Positions 49,081 to 59,334 of a stretch of DNA of 64,000 nt are shown here, piece after piece (positions within the stretch are counted from its first letter, which is position 1; each line of letters begins with the position of its first letter). The notes under the pieces are model-generated. The model made no database searches and was not told the origin of the DNA. It saw only the letters and a program-made list of their open reading frames with translations. Position numbers and translations under genes: made by a program. Source of the DNA: Allium sativum (Eukaryota > Streptophyta > Magnoliopsida > Asparagales > Amaryllidaceae). The stretch lies in NCBI GenBank assembly GCA_030737875.1, contig CM060912.1, positions 210,317,231-210,381,230 of the forward strand, given 5' to 3'.

Positions 49081-50380
49081 ATGGAGTTGAATTCATTTTA
49101 AAGAAGTTTAGAAGTTTAAAAGTTTATATATATAAATATAATTAAAACGAACTCGCCGCAGCGCTGCAGTTCGTAAATTAGCGATTCGAACTTCAATTGA
49201 ATATACAGAACCCAATTGAAGTCGAAATTCTTTGAAACAAGAAACGTCAGGACCGGTGTGATAATAGTTTTCTAATAAAAGAGAAAAATCTGAATTTCGT
49301 CGTATAGATTTTGAGTTATGTCAAAATCAAATTTTCAGAAAAGCAGCGCCAGAACCATTATAAAACCATAACGGTTTATTTAATGATATTAAAGGATTTT
49401 AAGCAAATAAAAATCGAAATTTCTATTTAGAAAAATCCAGATTTGAGTTATAAAATATATGTGAACTCCAGTGGAGTAATGGGTTGATTTTTGAAACAGA
49501 AATCAGATTTTTGATTTATTGAATGGAGTTAACTAATTCGAATAGAAATTAGTTAATGAGATTTCGAATTAATATTGGGCTTTGAATAAGCGAATTCGAT
49601 TTGGAAATTTATATTCGAAATCAAACAGGAAACTAGGATTGAAATTGAAATTCAATTTGGTTATGAACGAGTTAAATATTTTGTTTGAACATGTTATGTT
49701 CAACAAAGAAGTGAAATAGGCAAAAAGGGCTAATTAAAGAATAAATGAGCGAAACTGAATTCAAACGATTGGATTGAGTTAAACTGAATGGAAAACAGGT
49801 GAACAGGTGTTAAACAGGTATGGAATGAAGTATATAAAGTATATGAAGATTTTTATTTATGTGCCCGACAAAAAGGTACCTGTTTAAATTCATATATGAG
49901 TTTTATGCGCCGTATCGGCAAGCCGCTTGGCTTTTTCTTTTTCTTTTTGAGATGAGAAGATACCGGGAAGCTATTTGAAATTTCCCGATGCTCCCGATAC
50001 AGGGGAGGTTATGGCGAATTTTTCCGAAAATTTAAGGAGTTAGAATATTTTTAAGATATTTTGATAATTTGAAATCATTGTATCGACGTATTGAATTCAA
50101 TAGTAAAGTGAATATAAAAAATCGAATGTTGTAACAAAAAGGGATAGAGATAAGTGATTGGAATTGTTTCCAATTGCAAATAGAGATATTTTCTAATATA
50201 TAGAAAATAAAAGAAGTAAATATTTGGAAACGTTTTCCAAATAGCATAAGAGGCAAGAGGATTATTGAAATTATTTGGTTAACAAATATTGATAAGAGAA
50301 TATAAAAGAGATTTAATTAATGAAATATTAATTAAAGAGCCCAGTGATTTGTTGATATGTTGATTGAACACTTGTTTTTA

Positions 50381-50408
50381 TTCGATAGTTAAATCACAGA
50401 CTATCGAA
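50381..50408 (+). other. Cassette hairpin TTCGATAGT, G 5' LTR
   Basis: A 9-bp stem, TTCGATAGT with ACTATCGAA, encloses a 10-nt loop. Homologous with 12282-12311 in A and 2687-2716 in B. Confidence 0.6.
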
Positions 50409-51758
50409 GTTTTTGACCATCGTTGTCAATATGGAGAGACCGGTTGGATTATTATCCGAAGAACCACTCCGTATCGGCATAAGCGTTGCGAACCAAGTAT
50501 GCTGAATATATTGAAGACGGAGTAAAGTGCAAGGGCTTTTCTAGTAATAGAAATAGTGCCTTCGGTTTCGTTCAGTCCCAGAACGAACGTAAATGGACGA
50601 ATGTCTGACAGGGTATTTCCAATGATCAAATGGGTTGGTCTGTATGAATATATATGGTTGCAACGGATTTATCCCTTAGCATAACATCCAGAATATTTTT
50701 GCAAACTCAACTAGTGATTAACGGATCTGACAATGTGGCATTCAAAGTGATTGTGTTATCAAGGAATGGTAAGTAATCGTAGCCTCAGGCCTCAACAACC
50801 GGGAAAGGACAAAAATCGGGCAGGCAGCATGGCTATGTGGGTCGCACCCATTAGGGTGTATAATCACCTATCTAGAGAAATTCCTTTTGTTTCTAAATCT
50901 ATCGATTCTGCCCATTCGGGAAACGGTGGTTTGAGTCCAACCGTTGGTGATATACATTCGATACACTCAAGCGAAATGAGTGGTCGGTCATGTGTGGGTC
51001 GGGTTGCAAGACGTTCTTGTTGAACCCAGGTGTATTCGCCTCTAGAGATACATCATCGGAAGGTGGTCCCATACCTTGTCATGTGGAAATCCAATCTCCA
51101 ATAAGCGCCATGCGGTTTTTGATTTTATACTATATATGTAGAGCGTGAGATGCAAGCGTTCTGCTATTTGGTTATTTATTTGATGTAGACTTTACTATAA
51201 TATCACTGGATTTGATATCAAAGTATTTTTGGGTTATAGTAAGGTAAAAACCGTCCATGTTTATGTGTGGACTGGTCCTACTATTATCTTTTCTTTTGAA
51301 AGGATTTTTAAAGTTAAACAAGTGGTTGGAGTTACTCACACCAGTCCCATGACTGACCCAGAGTTTATTTTGTTTGTTTTCCCTAAACTCTTGGGTGCCC
51401 AAATTTGTACGGGCAGTCAAGTGTTTCAGGCTTTTACAGATACACTTGGAGGAGCTTGAAGCAGGAGGCTTCAACGTTAGTTACTTCCGCTGGATCAAAT
51501 GTTATGTGTACTCTGATGATGGTATGTATATATGTACAAACAGAATTTGTATTTCAAAGCTTATGTTATAGAATATATTTTATTCGTTCCGCTGTGAGTT
51601 GTGATCTTCATTTTTTTCTTCTATTCTAATATTTCTTTCTTTCTATTTCTCGTCCTCTAACTTCTTTCTATTAATGGGTCGTATTTCTGGGTTATTTGGG
51701 ATGGACGTGTGGTGTATTTAGTCAACTCAGATAGCTCGGATTTGCGGGTCGTTACAGG

Positions 51759-51770
51759 TGGTATCAGAGC
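51759..51770 (+). other. Primer-binding site of element G (initiator tRNA-Met type)
   Basis: Exact TGGTATCAGAGC two bases after the 5' LTR. Confidence 0.95.
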
Positions 51771-52342
51771 TTAGGTTGAGCGAACACCTAGGCTTGTGTG
51801 GCATGTGCTCATTAGAGATAGGGTCAGTAGTACCCTAGAATGAGTTGAGCATATATATACGAGAGAGCGTATTTGTAAATTGATATAAAAGTTGTTTTAT
51901 ATTGTGTTGGCTAGTCTGTTGAGTGGTTTATGAATTCTGGTCGAATCGTGGGACGCCACGAAGTCGATAGGGATTTCTAAACACTGGAACAGAAGAATCG
52001 ACATAATATTGTTTTAAGGTGGGTAAATGAAATAATTTTACCCAAAATTTCTATTTTGATATAGAAAGAATAATTTTCTAGAATTATTATATGGATGTGT
52101 TGGATGTTGATTTTATAATCAAATGAGATTGTAAACTTACAATGGTTATTTATAACCAAATAGAATTTGTATAGGAATTAAATATACAAATGAGATGAAT
52201 TAGAATTTAATTCAAACCAGAATTAAGAATTCAAAATCCTGGGAAGTTGAAAAATTATTTTCAAAGTGTATTAAAATATTATAGATTTGTTTTTAAAGGA
52301 TTTGAAAGAAAATCATTTTAGATGAATTTTGAAATAATAAGG

Positions 52343-52400
52343 CACTGAACTCACTTCAGTGGCTGGGAAATAATTCTGATGATGATTGCAACATCATCAG
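52343..52400 (+). other. Paired conserved hairpins in the internal leader of G
   Basis: CACTGAA-CTCAC-TTCAGTG (7-bp stem) is followed 14 nt later by CTGATGATG-7 nt-CATCATCAG (9-bp stem). Same order and spacing as in F, and the second matches A and B with a covarying pair. Confidence 0.65.
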
Positions 52401-52798
52401 TGTTCATTTCCGAGTTTCTAAGTGATAGGTTGCTGCCTTAGAAAGTTTTGATGTAAATTTGTTTGGAAGAAAACAAATAGTTTGGAAATATTCAAATGTT
52501 TTGAATTTGAATTAGTTATAAATATATGTGATTTCAAAAAGAATTTGAAATGAAAACCCCGGGATTTGAATTCTGGAATTTAAATTAAATGGGTCAAAGT
52601 GAATGAATTAATTAGAATTAATTTAAATAGGTTTATTGAAATAAATTGAAATAAATATGAATTGAATGTGAAGGCATATGAAGGGAAGAAGACCAAAAGT
52701 TTTGGATGAAATTAAAGTCATAGAAATATGAAGAGATGAGTTTCAACATAAGTGAGGTTTTGAAAAATAATGGGTTTGTACCATTTTCCTACCTTAGC

Positions 52799-52834
52799 AA
52801 TTTCGATGACGAAATTATTTTAAGGGGGAAAGAA
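52799..52834 (+). other. Stem-loop and polypurine tract of G
   Basis: AATTTCG-ATGA-CGAAATT, then ATTTT and the tract AAGGGGGAAAGAA at the 3' LTR edge. Confidence 0.85.
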
Positions 52835-55800
52835 TGTAACGACCCGGATTTTAGCCAGTTAATATTGAATATTTAAATTATTTAATTAGGATAATAAGTT
52901 GATTTTTATATTGAATTTATCAATTTAATAATCGGTATATGAATAATTATCTAATATATTAAATTATCATATTATGGAAACGATAAATAATTGGATTCAG
53001 AATTTAAAACTGAAAAAAAAAAGGTTCAAATGGCTAATATAAATTATATATTGAATTATAACGATAGTTATCGATAATTTAAATTGTTTGAAACCATTGT
53101 TATATTTTAGATTGAATTTAATTTAAATTGTTATTTCCTTTATTTAGTCGAATTAAATTACAGAGTCAGTTCCGTGAATTTTAAAATAACACCATAATCT
53201 GAAGGCATAAATCGCTACGTTGAAAATAGCAGTTCGGGGTTTTAAATTAAAAGGACCGCGAAATATTTTATTTTTTTAATTAAACAAAATCAAATCAAAG
53301 AAATTAAATTCGGCCGACCTACTTCTTTTATATCGCGCCACCCTATTTCTTTCCTCGAGCCAAATTTCCTGTCTTCCTCTTCCAATATCAAGGAAAACAT
53401 CAAATTAATGTCTGTCGTACTCATGTTTCCTTGCGCCCTTATAAAACCGCACTCCATCTCCTCTCTATTTTCAATCAACGTCGCTCCTCAAATAAATTCC
53501 TTCGTTCCTTCTTCTTTTTCTTTTTCTTTTTATCATCCGAAAAATCGATTCCTATCACAAATTGAAAAAGGAAAATCGCCATCGCAGATAGCTCGACATC
53601 GAACTGGAGATGGGGTTTTCGACTTTGATAGGGTTTCCCGTTTTGATGTGGGGGGTGCGCTGTTGATGAAGTCGACGGTGAAATCGAACTTGATAATGGT
53701 GGCAACAGTACGGTATTTAGTGGAGTATTGGGGTTTCGCTCGAACTAAGTTCGGTGGTGGATTTCATGGGCTGAGGACCGATGGCGATTCAGATTTAGGG
53801 TTTCGAGCCAGGCTCGACTGTTGAGGAACGTGCGATGTTGGCAAACTCGGGGAATCGGGAGGAGCAGCGTTCGGTGGAGCAGCATGGAGGTGGTGGTATC
53901 TGTATTCTGGGGGATCGCGATTTGCTCCCTGAAGTTCATCGATGCAGTTGTAGCGGGCAGTTCCAGTTCTGGGGATGGGAGTCTCTGTTCGGCAATAATG
54001 TATTGAGGAAGAAGAAAGAGTTTAACCAGATTAAGGAGCACGATAAAACTCGTTCGAGGCGATTCGAAGCCGTAAGATCTGATTTCCACGAGACATTCAG
54101 CAAAGGAAATTACGGTGAGTAAATCTCACTCACCTTTAGAATTATTTTTATTTCATTAAAAATAATTGTTTGTTGCTTGTGTGCATGTTTTCTGGTTGTT
54201 TTATATATATTAGTTATTTAGGCTATTATATATATATATATATATTGGGTTGATTGATTGGTTGGATTCCCGCAGTCTCATTAGCGGATGCCCGCAGTTT
54301 CATAGCGGATGATTACCCTATACGCCCCACGCTATGATTAGTGGATGACCTTCTATACCGCGATATTCTGCCACGAAGCAGAATGGGTATTATTTATGTG
54401 CTAACATCTGTGGATGCAGGGAAACAGGTTGGAGGAATCCAACTGGATTCCTCAAAAATATATTATCTGTTGTGTTGTTTGTTGTTTGCTTGATTTCATG
54501 TATTAATATATGACGTGTTAAAAATCAAATGATTGAAAAATGGAGTGATTTGATTGCTTTAAATATCACTGGGCCAAGTGTTAAATTTTTAAAATATCAT
54601 GAGAAAGATATTTGAGGTTTAAAGGAAAATTCTATTTTTCCCAAATAGAATTTGAAATTTCAAGTAGAATTTGAAAATATAGAATTTCAAATGGAATATT
54701 GAAATAAAAATTTCAAAATAGAATTTTGAAATGAAATTTGAAAATAGAACTTGAAATAGAATTTTTAAGTAGAAATTTAAATAGAATTTAAATATTAGAA
54801 AGGAGTTGAAATATTTGAAATACAAATGAAATTTCAAAATAGGACGTGAAAGGAAATTTTTAAATATATAATTCAAATGAAATTTGAGTATAACATTTGA
54901 ATTTTAAAGGGAGTTCAAATATTTGAATTTTAAAAGGAGATTGAATATTAGAAATTCAAATAGAAGTTCAAATAGAACTTGAATAGACGAAACTAGAATG
55001 AAAAATAGAATTTGAATTCAAGGAATTAAAATAAAATTTGAATTCAAAGGAATTCGAATAAAGGAATTCAAATAGAGATTTGAATGTAGAATTTCAAAAT
55101 AGAATTTGAAATATAGAATTTCAAAGAAGAATTGAATAGAATTTGAAATATAGTATTTCAAGGAAGAATTCAAATGTGAAATGTGAATAGAGATTTGAAT
55201 GGAATTTAAATATGAAATTTGAATAGAGATTTTGAAATAGAAATTCAAGTGTTGAATTTGAACATGGAATTGAATACAGAAATTCAAGTAGAAATTTGAA
55301 TATGGAATTTCAAAATAGAATTTGAAATAAACTCTAAAAATAGGATTTCAAAGTAGAAATGGGAAATAGAATTTCAAATAGGATTTCAAAATAGAAAATC
55401 CAAATGGTTTTGAAATGGAATTTGAATTCAAGGGAGTTCAAATGGATTTGAGTGAAGAAATTCAAATGGGGTTAAAAATGAATTTGAATATTAGAAATTC
55501 AAATGGGGCTGGAAACGAATTTGAATAATGGAATTCAAATGGAAAAATGAAATTTGAATATAAGAGATTCAAATTGAATTCAAATAGGATTTGATCTATG
55601 GAATTTGAATATGAAATTCAAATGGGTTTTAAACTATGAAAATTTGAATATAGAATTTAAAAGGAGTTTGAATATTTGAATTCCAATAGAATTCAAATAT
55701 AGAAATTGGAATATAGAAAGTTCAAATGGAATTTAAATATAGAGTTTGAATAAGGGAATTCAAATAGAAATTCAAATATTGAATTTGAATATCAAATAGA

Positions 55801-58563
55801 AAAGGAATTGGAATTTGAATTTAGAATTCAAATAAAAGTGAGATTTGAATTTGAATCAAGGAATTCAAATAGAGTTAAATGGAGTTGAATTCATTTTAAA
55901 GAAGTTTAGAAGTTTAAAAGTTTATATATATAAATATAATTAAAACGAACTCGCCGCAGCGCTGCAGTTCGTAAATTAGCGATTCGAACTTCAATTGAAT
56001 ATACAGAACCCAATTGAAGTCGAAATTCTTTGAAACAAGAAACATCAGGACCGGTGTGATAATAGTTTTCTAATAAAAGAGAAAAATCTGAATTTCGTCG
56101 TATAGATTTTGAGTTATGTCAAAATCAAATTTTCAGAAAAGCAGCGCCAGAACCATTATAAAACCATAACGGTTTATTTAATGATATTAAAGGATTTTAA
56201 GCAAATAAAAATCGAAATTTCTATTTAGAAAAATCCAGATTTGAGTTATAAAATATATGTGAACTCCAGTGGAGTAATGGGTTGATTTTTGAAACAGAAA
56301 TCAGATTTTTGATTTATTGAATGGAGTTAACTAATTCGAATAGAAATTAGTTAATGAGATTTCGAATTAATATTGGGCTTTGAATAAGCGAATTCGATTT
56401 GAAAATTTATATTCGAAATCAAACAGGAAACTAGGATTGAAATTGAAATTCAATTTGGTTATGAACGAGTTAAATATTTTGTTTGAACATGTTATGTTCA
56501 ACAAAGAAGTGAAATAGGCAAAAAGGGCTAATTAAAGAATAAATGAGCGAAACTGAATTCAAACGATTGGATTGAGTTAAACTGAATGGAAAACAGGTGA
56601 ACAGGTGTTAAACAGGTATGGAATGAAGTATATAAAGTATATGAAGATTTTTATTTATGTGCCCGACAAAATGTACCTGTTTAAATTCATATATGAGTTT
56701 TATGCGCCGTATCGGCAAGCCGCTTGGCTTTTTCTTTTTCTTTTTGAGATGAGAAGATACCGGGAAGCTATTTGAAATTTCCCGATGCTCCCGATACAGG
56801 GGAGGTTATGGCGAATTTTTCCGAAAATTTAAGGAGTTAGAATATTTTTAAGATATTTTGATAATTTGAAATCATTGTATCGACGTATTGAATTCAATAG
56901 TAAAGTGAATATAAAAAATCGAATGTTGTAACAAAAAGGGATAGAGATAAGTGATTGGAATTGTTTCCAATTGCAAATAGAGATATTTTCTAATATATAG
57001 AAAATAAAAGAAGTAAATATTTGGAAACGTTTTCCAAATAGCATAAGAGGCAAGAGGATTATTGAAATTATTTGGTTAACAAATATTGATAAGAGAATAT
57101 AAAAGAGATTTAATTAATGAAATATTAATTAAAGAGCCCAGTGATTTGTTGATATGTTGATTGAACACTTGTTTTTATTCGATAGTTAAATCACAGACTA
57201 TCGAAGTTTTTGACCATCGTTGTCAATATGGAGAGACCGGTTGGATTATTATCCGAAGAACCACTCCGTATCGGCATAAGCGTTGCGAACCAAGTATGCT
57301 GAATATATTGAAGACGGAGTAAAGTGCAAGGGCTTTTCTAGTAATAGAAATAGTGCCTTCGGTTTCGTTCAGTCCCAGAACGAACGTAAATGGACGAATG
57401 TCTGACAGGGTATTTCCAATGATCAAATGGGTTGGTCTGTATGAATATATATGGTTGCAACGGATTTATCCCTTAGCATAACATCCAGAATATTTGTGCA
57501 AACTCAACTAGTGATTAACGGATCTGACAATGTGGCATTCAAAGTGATTGTGTTATCAAGGAATGGTAAGTAATCGTAGCCTCAGGCCTCAACAACCGGG
57601 AAAGGACAAAAATCGGGCAGGCAGCATGGCTATGTGGGTCGCACCCATTAGGGTGTATAATCACCTATCTAGAGAAATTCCTTTTGTTTCTAAATCTATC
57701 GATTCTGCCCATTCGGGAAACGGTGGTTTGAGTCCAACCGTTGGTGATATACATTCGATACACTCAAGCGAAATGAGTGGTCGGTCATGTGTGGGTCGGG
57801 TTGCAAGACGTTCTTGTTGAACCCAGGTGTATTCGCCTCTAGAGATACATCATCGGAAGGTGGTCCCATACCTTGTCATGTGGAAATCCAATCTCCAATA
57901 AGCGCCATGCGGTTTTTGATTTTATACTATATATGTAGAGCGTGAGATGCAAGCGTTCTGCTATTTGGTTATTTATTTGATGTAGACTTTACTATAATAT
58001 CACTGGATTTGATATCAAAGTGTTTTTGGGTTATAGTAAGGTAAAAACCGTCCATGTTTATGTGTGGACTGGTCCTACTATTATCTTTTCTTTTGAAAGG
58101 ATTTTTAAAGTTAAACAAGTGGTTGGAGTTACTCACACCAGTCCCATGACTGACCCAGAGTTTATTTTGTTTGTTTTCCCTAAACTCTTGGGTGCCCAAA
58201 TTTGTACGGGCAGTCAAGTGTTTCAGGCTTTTACAGATACACTTGGAGGAGCTTGAAGCAGGAGGCTTCAACGTTAGTTATTTAGAGTTACTTCCGCTGG
58301 ATCAAATGTTATGTGTACTCTGATGATGGTATGTATATATGTACAAACAGAATTTGTATTTCAAAGCTTATGTTATAGAATATATTTTATTCGTTCCGCT
58401 GTGAGTTGTGATCTTCATTTTTTTCTTCTATTCTAATATTTCTTTCTTTCTATTTCTCATCCTCTAACTTCTTTCTATTAATGGGTCGTATTTCTGGGTT
58501 ATTTGGGTTGGACGTGTGGTGTATTTAGTCAACTCAGATAGCTCGGATTTGCGGGTCGTTACA
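52835..58563 (+). repeat. 3' LTR of element G (5,729 bp)
   Basis: Nearly identical to 46034-51756. Differences seen include one fewer G in a G-run near 53650, a shorter TA run near 54238, a missing base or two near 56672 and an extra 10 bp at about 58279-58288 that are ancestral. TATA-like box 53440-53446, putative intron 54115-54419. Confidence 0.93.
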
Positions 58564-58568
58564 TAAGT
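58564..58568 (+). repeat. Right target-site duplication of G
   Basis: TAAGT, identical to 46029-46033. Confidence 0.95.
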
Positions 58569-59334
58569 TGTGAACCCAAACAAAACCAGTATATTGATTT
58601 TGGAATGGAAATCAAGTTTGCTTTACAGAAATGAAAGTGGACTAATCAGGAAGTTGATTAGTGGATTGGAAACTAAGAATTGGATTGATTGGAAATTAAT
58701 TGGATTCGATAGATATATATGAGCAGATATTGAATGGATGCAAATGCAAGAGATAGAATTATGCCTGACAAAAAGGTACATGTTTACGATATTACTTGGG
58801 TTTGATGATTTTATGAGGGTAAGCCGCTTGGCTTTTTGATTTTCTTTTGGATTGGAGAAGGCCTAGAAAGGCGAGTTGTGGTCGTACCGATTGAGCCGTG
58901 CAAAAGAGATGCTGGCGAAATTTTTCGAAATTTAAAGAGTTAGAAAATTTTCAAGAAATTTTTTTGATAATTTAAAATCGAGTGTTAATTGTAATTGAAA
59001 TAAGAAAAATAGAATTGGTTAATAAAATTTCAAGTAGAATAATGAAATGGATAAATGGATTTAAAATCAATTGGAATGGGTGTAGATATGCAGAAGAGCA
59101 TATGAATTGAAGATATGAATGTGATGATGGATTGTCCAAAAATGGTGGATAGATCATTTGGAAAGAATTATAAAAGGGTGGATATTAATATGAGAATTAG
59201 AAGTTCCAGATAAAAACTGAGTTATGGAAATATGGAGTATAAGATTTCAACCAAGAAGGTTGTGAGGGGTTAGAGTTATAGCATCTTTACTGCTTAACAA
59301 TTTCGAGGACGAAATTATTTTAAGGGGGAAGGAA
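58569..59334 (+). mobile_element. Element F: internal region, right part
   Basis: It resumes F's internal region after G. It contains the GACAAAAAGGTACATG segment near 58767, the AAGCCGCTTGGCTT palindrome near 58822 and a GCTGGCGAAATTTTTCGAAA stretch near 58911, all shared with A, C and the LTR of G. It ends with the stem-loop AATTTCG-AGGA-CGAAATT (59299-59316) and the polypurine tract AAGGGGGAAGGAA (59322-59334). No coding motif. Confidence 0.82.

Larger units (their letters stand above)
46034..51756 (+). repeat. 5' LTR of element G (5,723 bp)
   Basis: From TGTAACGACCCGG to GCGGGTCGTTACA. Order of parts: AT-rich U3; TATAAAA at 46639-46645; GC-richer leader (about 46790-47290); putative intron 47315-47621; hairpin 47634-47655; GAATT-rich tract (about 47815-49080); a U3-type block displaced to about 49145-49385; segments that are internal-region sequence in B and F (about 49676-49745 and 49862-50040); then the conserved 3' cassette (50370-51490). 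Compared with the 3' LTR it lacks 10 bp near 51480 that sister elements keep, so it is the deleted copy. Confidence 0.93.
51757..52834 (+). mobile_element. Internal region of element G (1,078 bp, non-coding)
   Basis: This is the entire sequence between the two LTRs of G: PBS, leader, two hairpins (52343-52361, 52376-52400), a stem-loop (52799-52816) and the polypurine tract AAGGGGGAAAGAA (52822-52834). The longest frame is about 60 codons with no recognisable domain. It seems to keep little beyond what reverse transcription and RNA packaging would need. Confidence 0.92.
46034..58563 (+). mobile_element. Element G: complete, young, non-coding LTR retrotransposon with giant LTRs
   Basis: Complete 12,530-bp insertion into the internal region of F. 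It has LTRs of 5,723 bp (46034-51756) and 5,729 bp (52835-58563), target duplications TAAGT on both sides (46029-46033 and 58564-58568), an exact initiator tRNA-Met PBS, a polypurine tract, and only 1,078 bp between the LTRs. I count about two dozen substitutions and a few small indels between the LTRs by eye, about 0.4%, so the insertion is recent. Nothing resembling gag or pol is present, so it must have been mobilised in trans. The signals needed for reverse transcription are intact. The structure is like that of large retrotransposon derivatives (LARDs), but here the bulk is in the LTRs, not the internal region. Confidence 0.95.

Noticed and set aside
50751..51023. Conserved peptide-like reading MAMWVAPIRVY...EMSGRSC in the 3' cassette of several elements
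   Set aside because: The frame is kept only within blocks. Spacer lengths between blocks are not multiples of three and stops fall at different places in A, B, C and F, so nucleotide-level conservation is the better explanation.
53408..53824. 138-codon frame in the 3' LTR of G, possible LTR-encoded protein
   Set aside because: Its ATG lies upstream of the likely TATA box, the same frame is broken in the 5' LTR by one base in a G-run, and there is no known domain. Overlapping frames on both strands are equally open.
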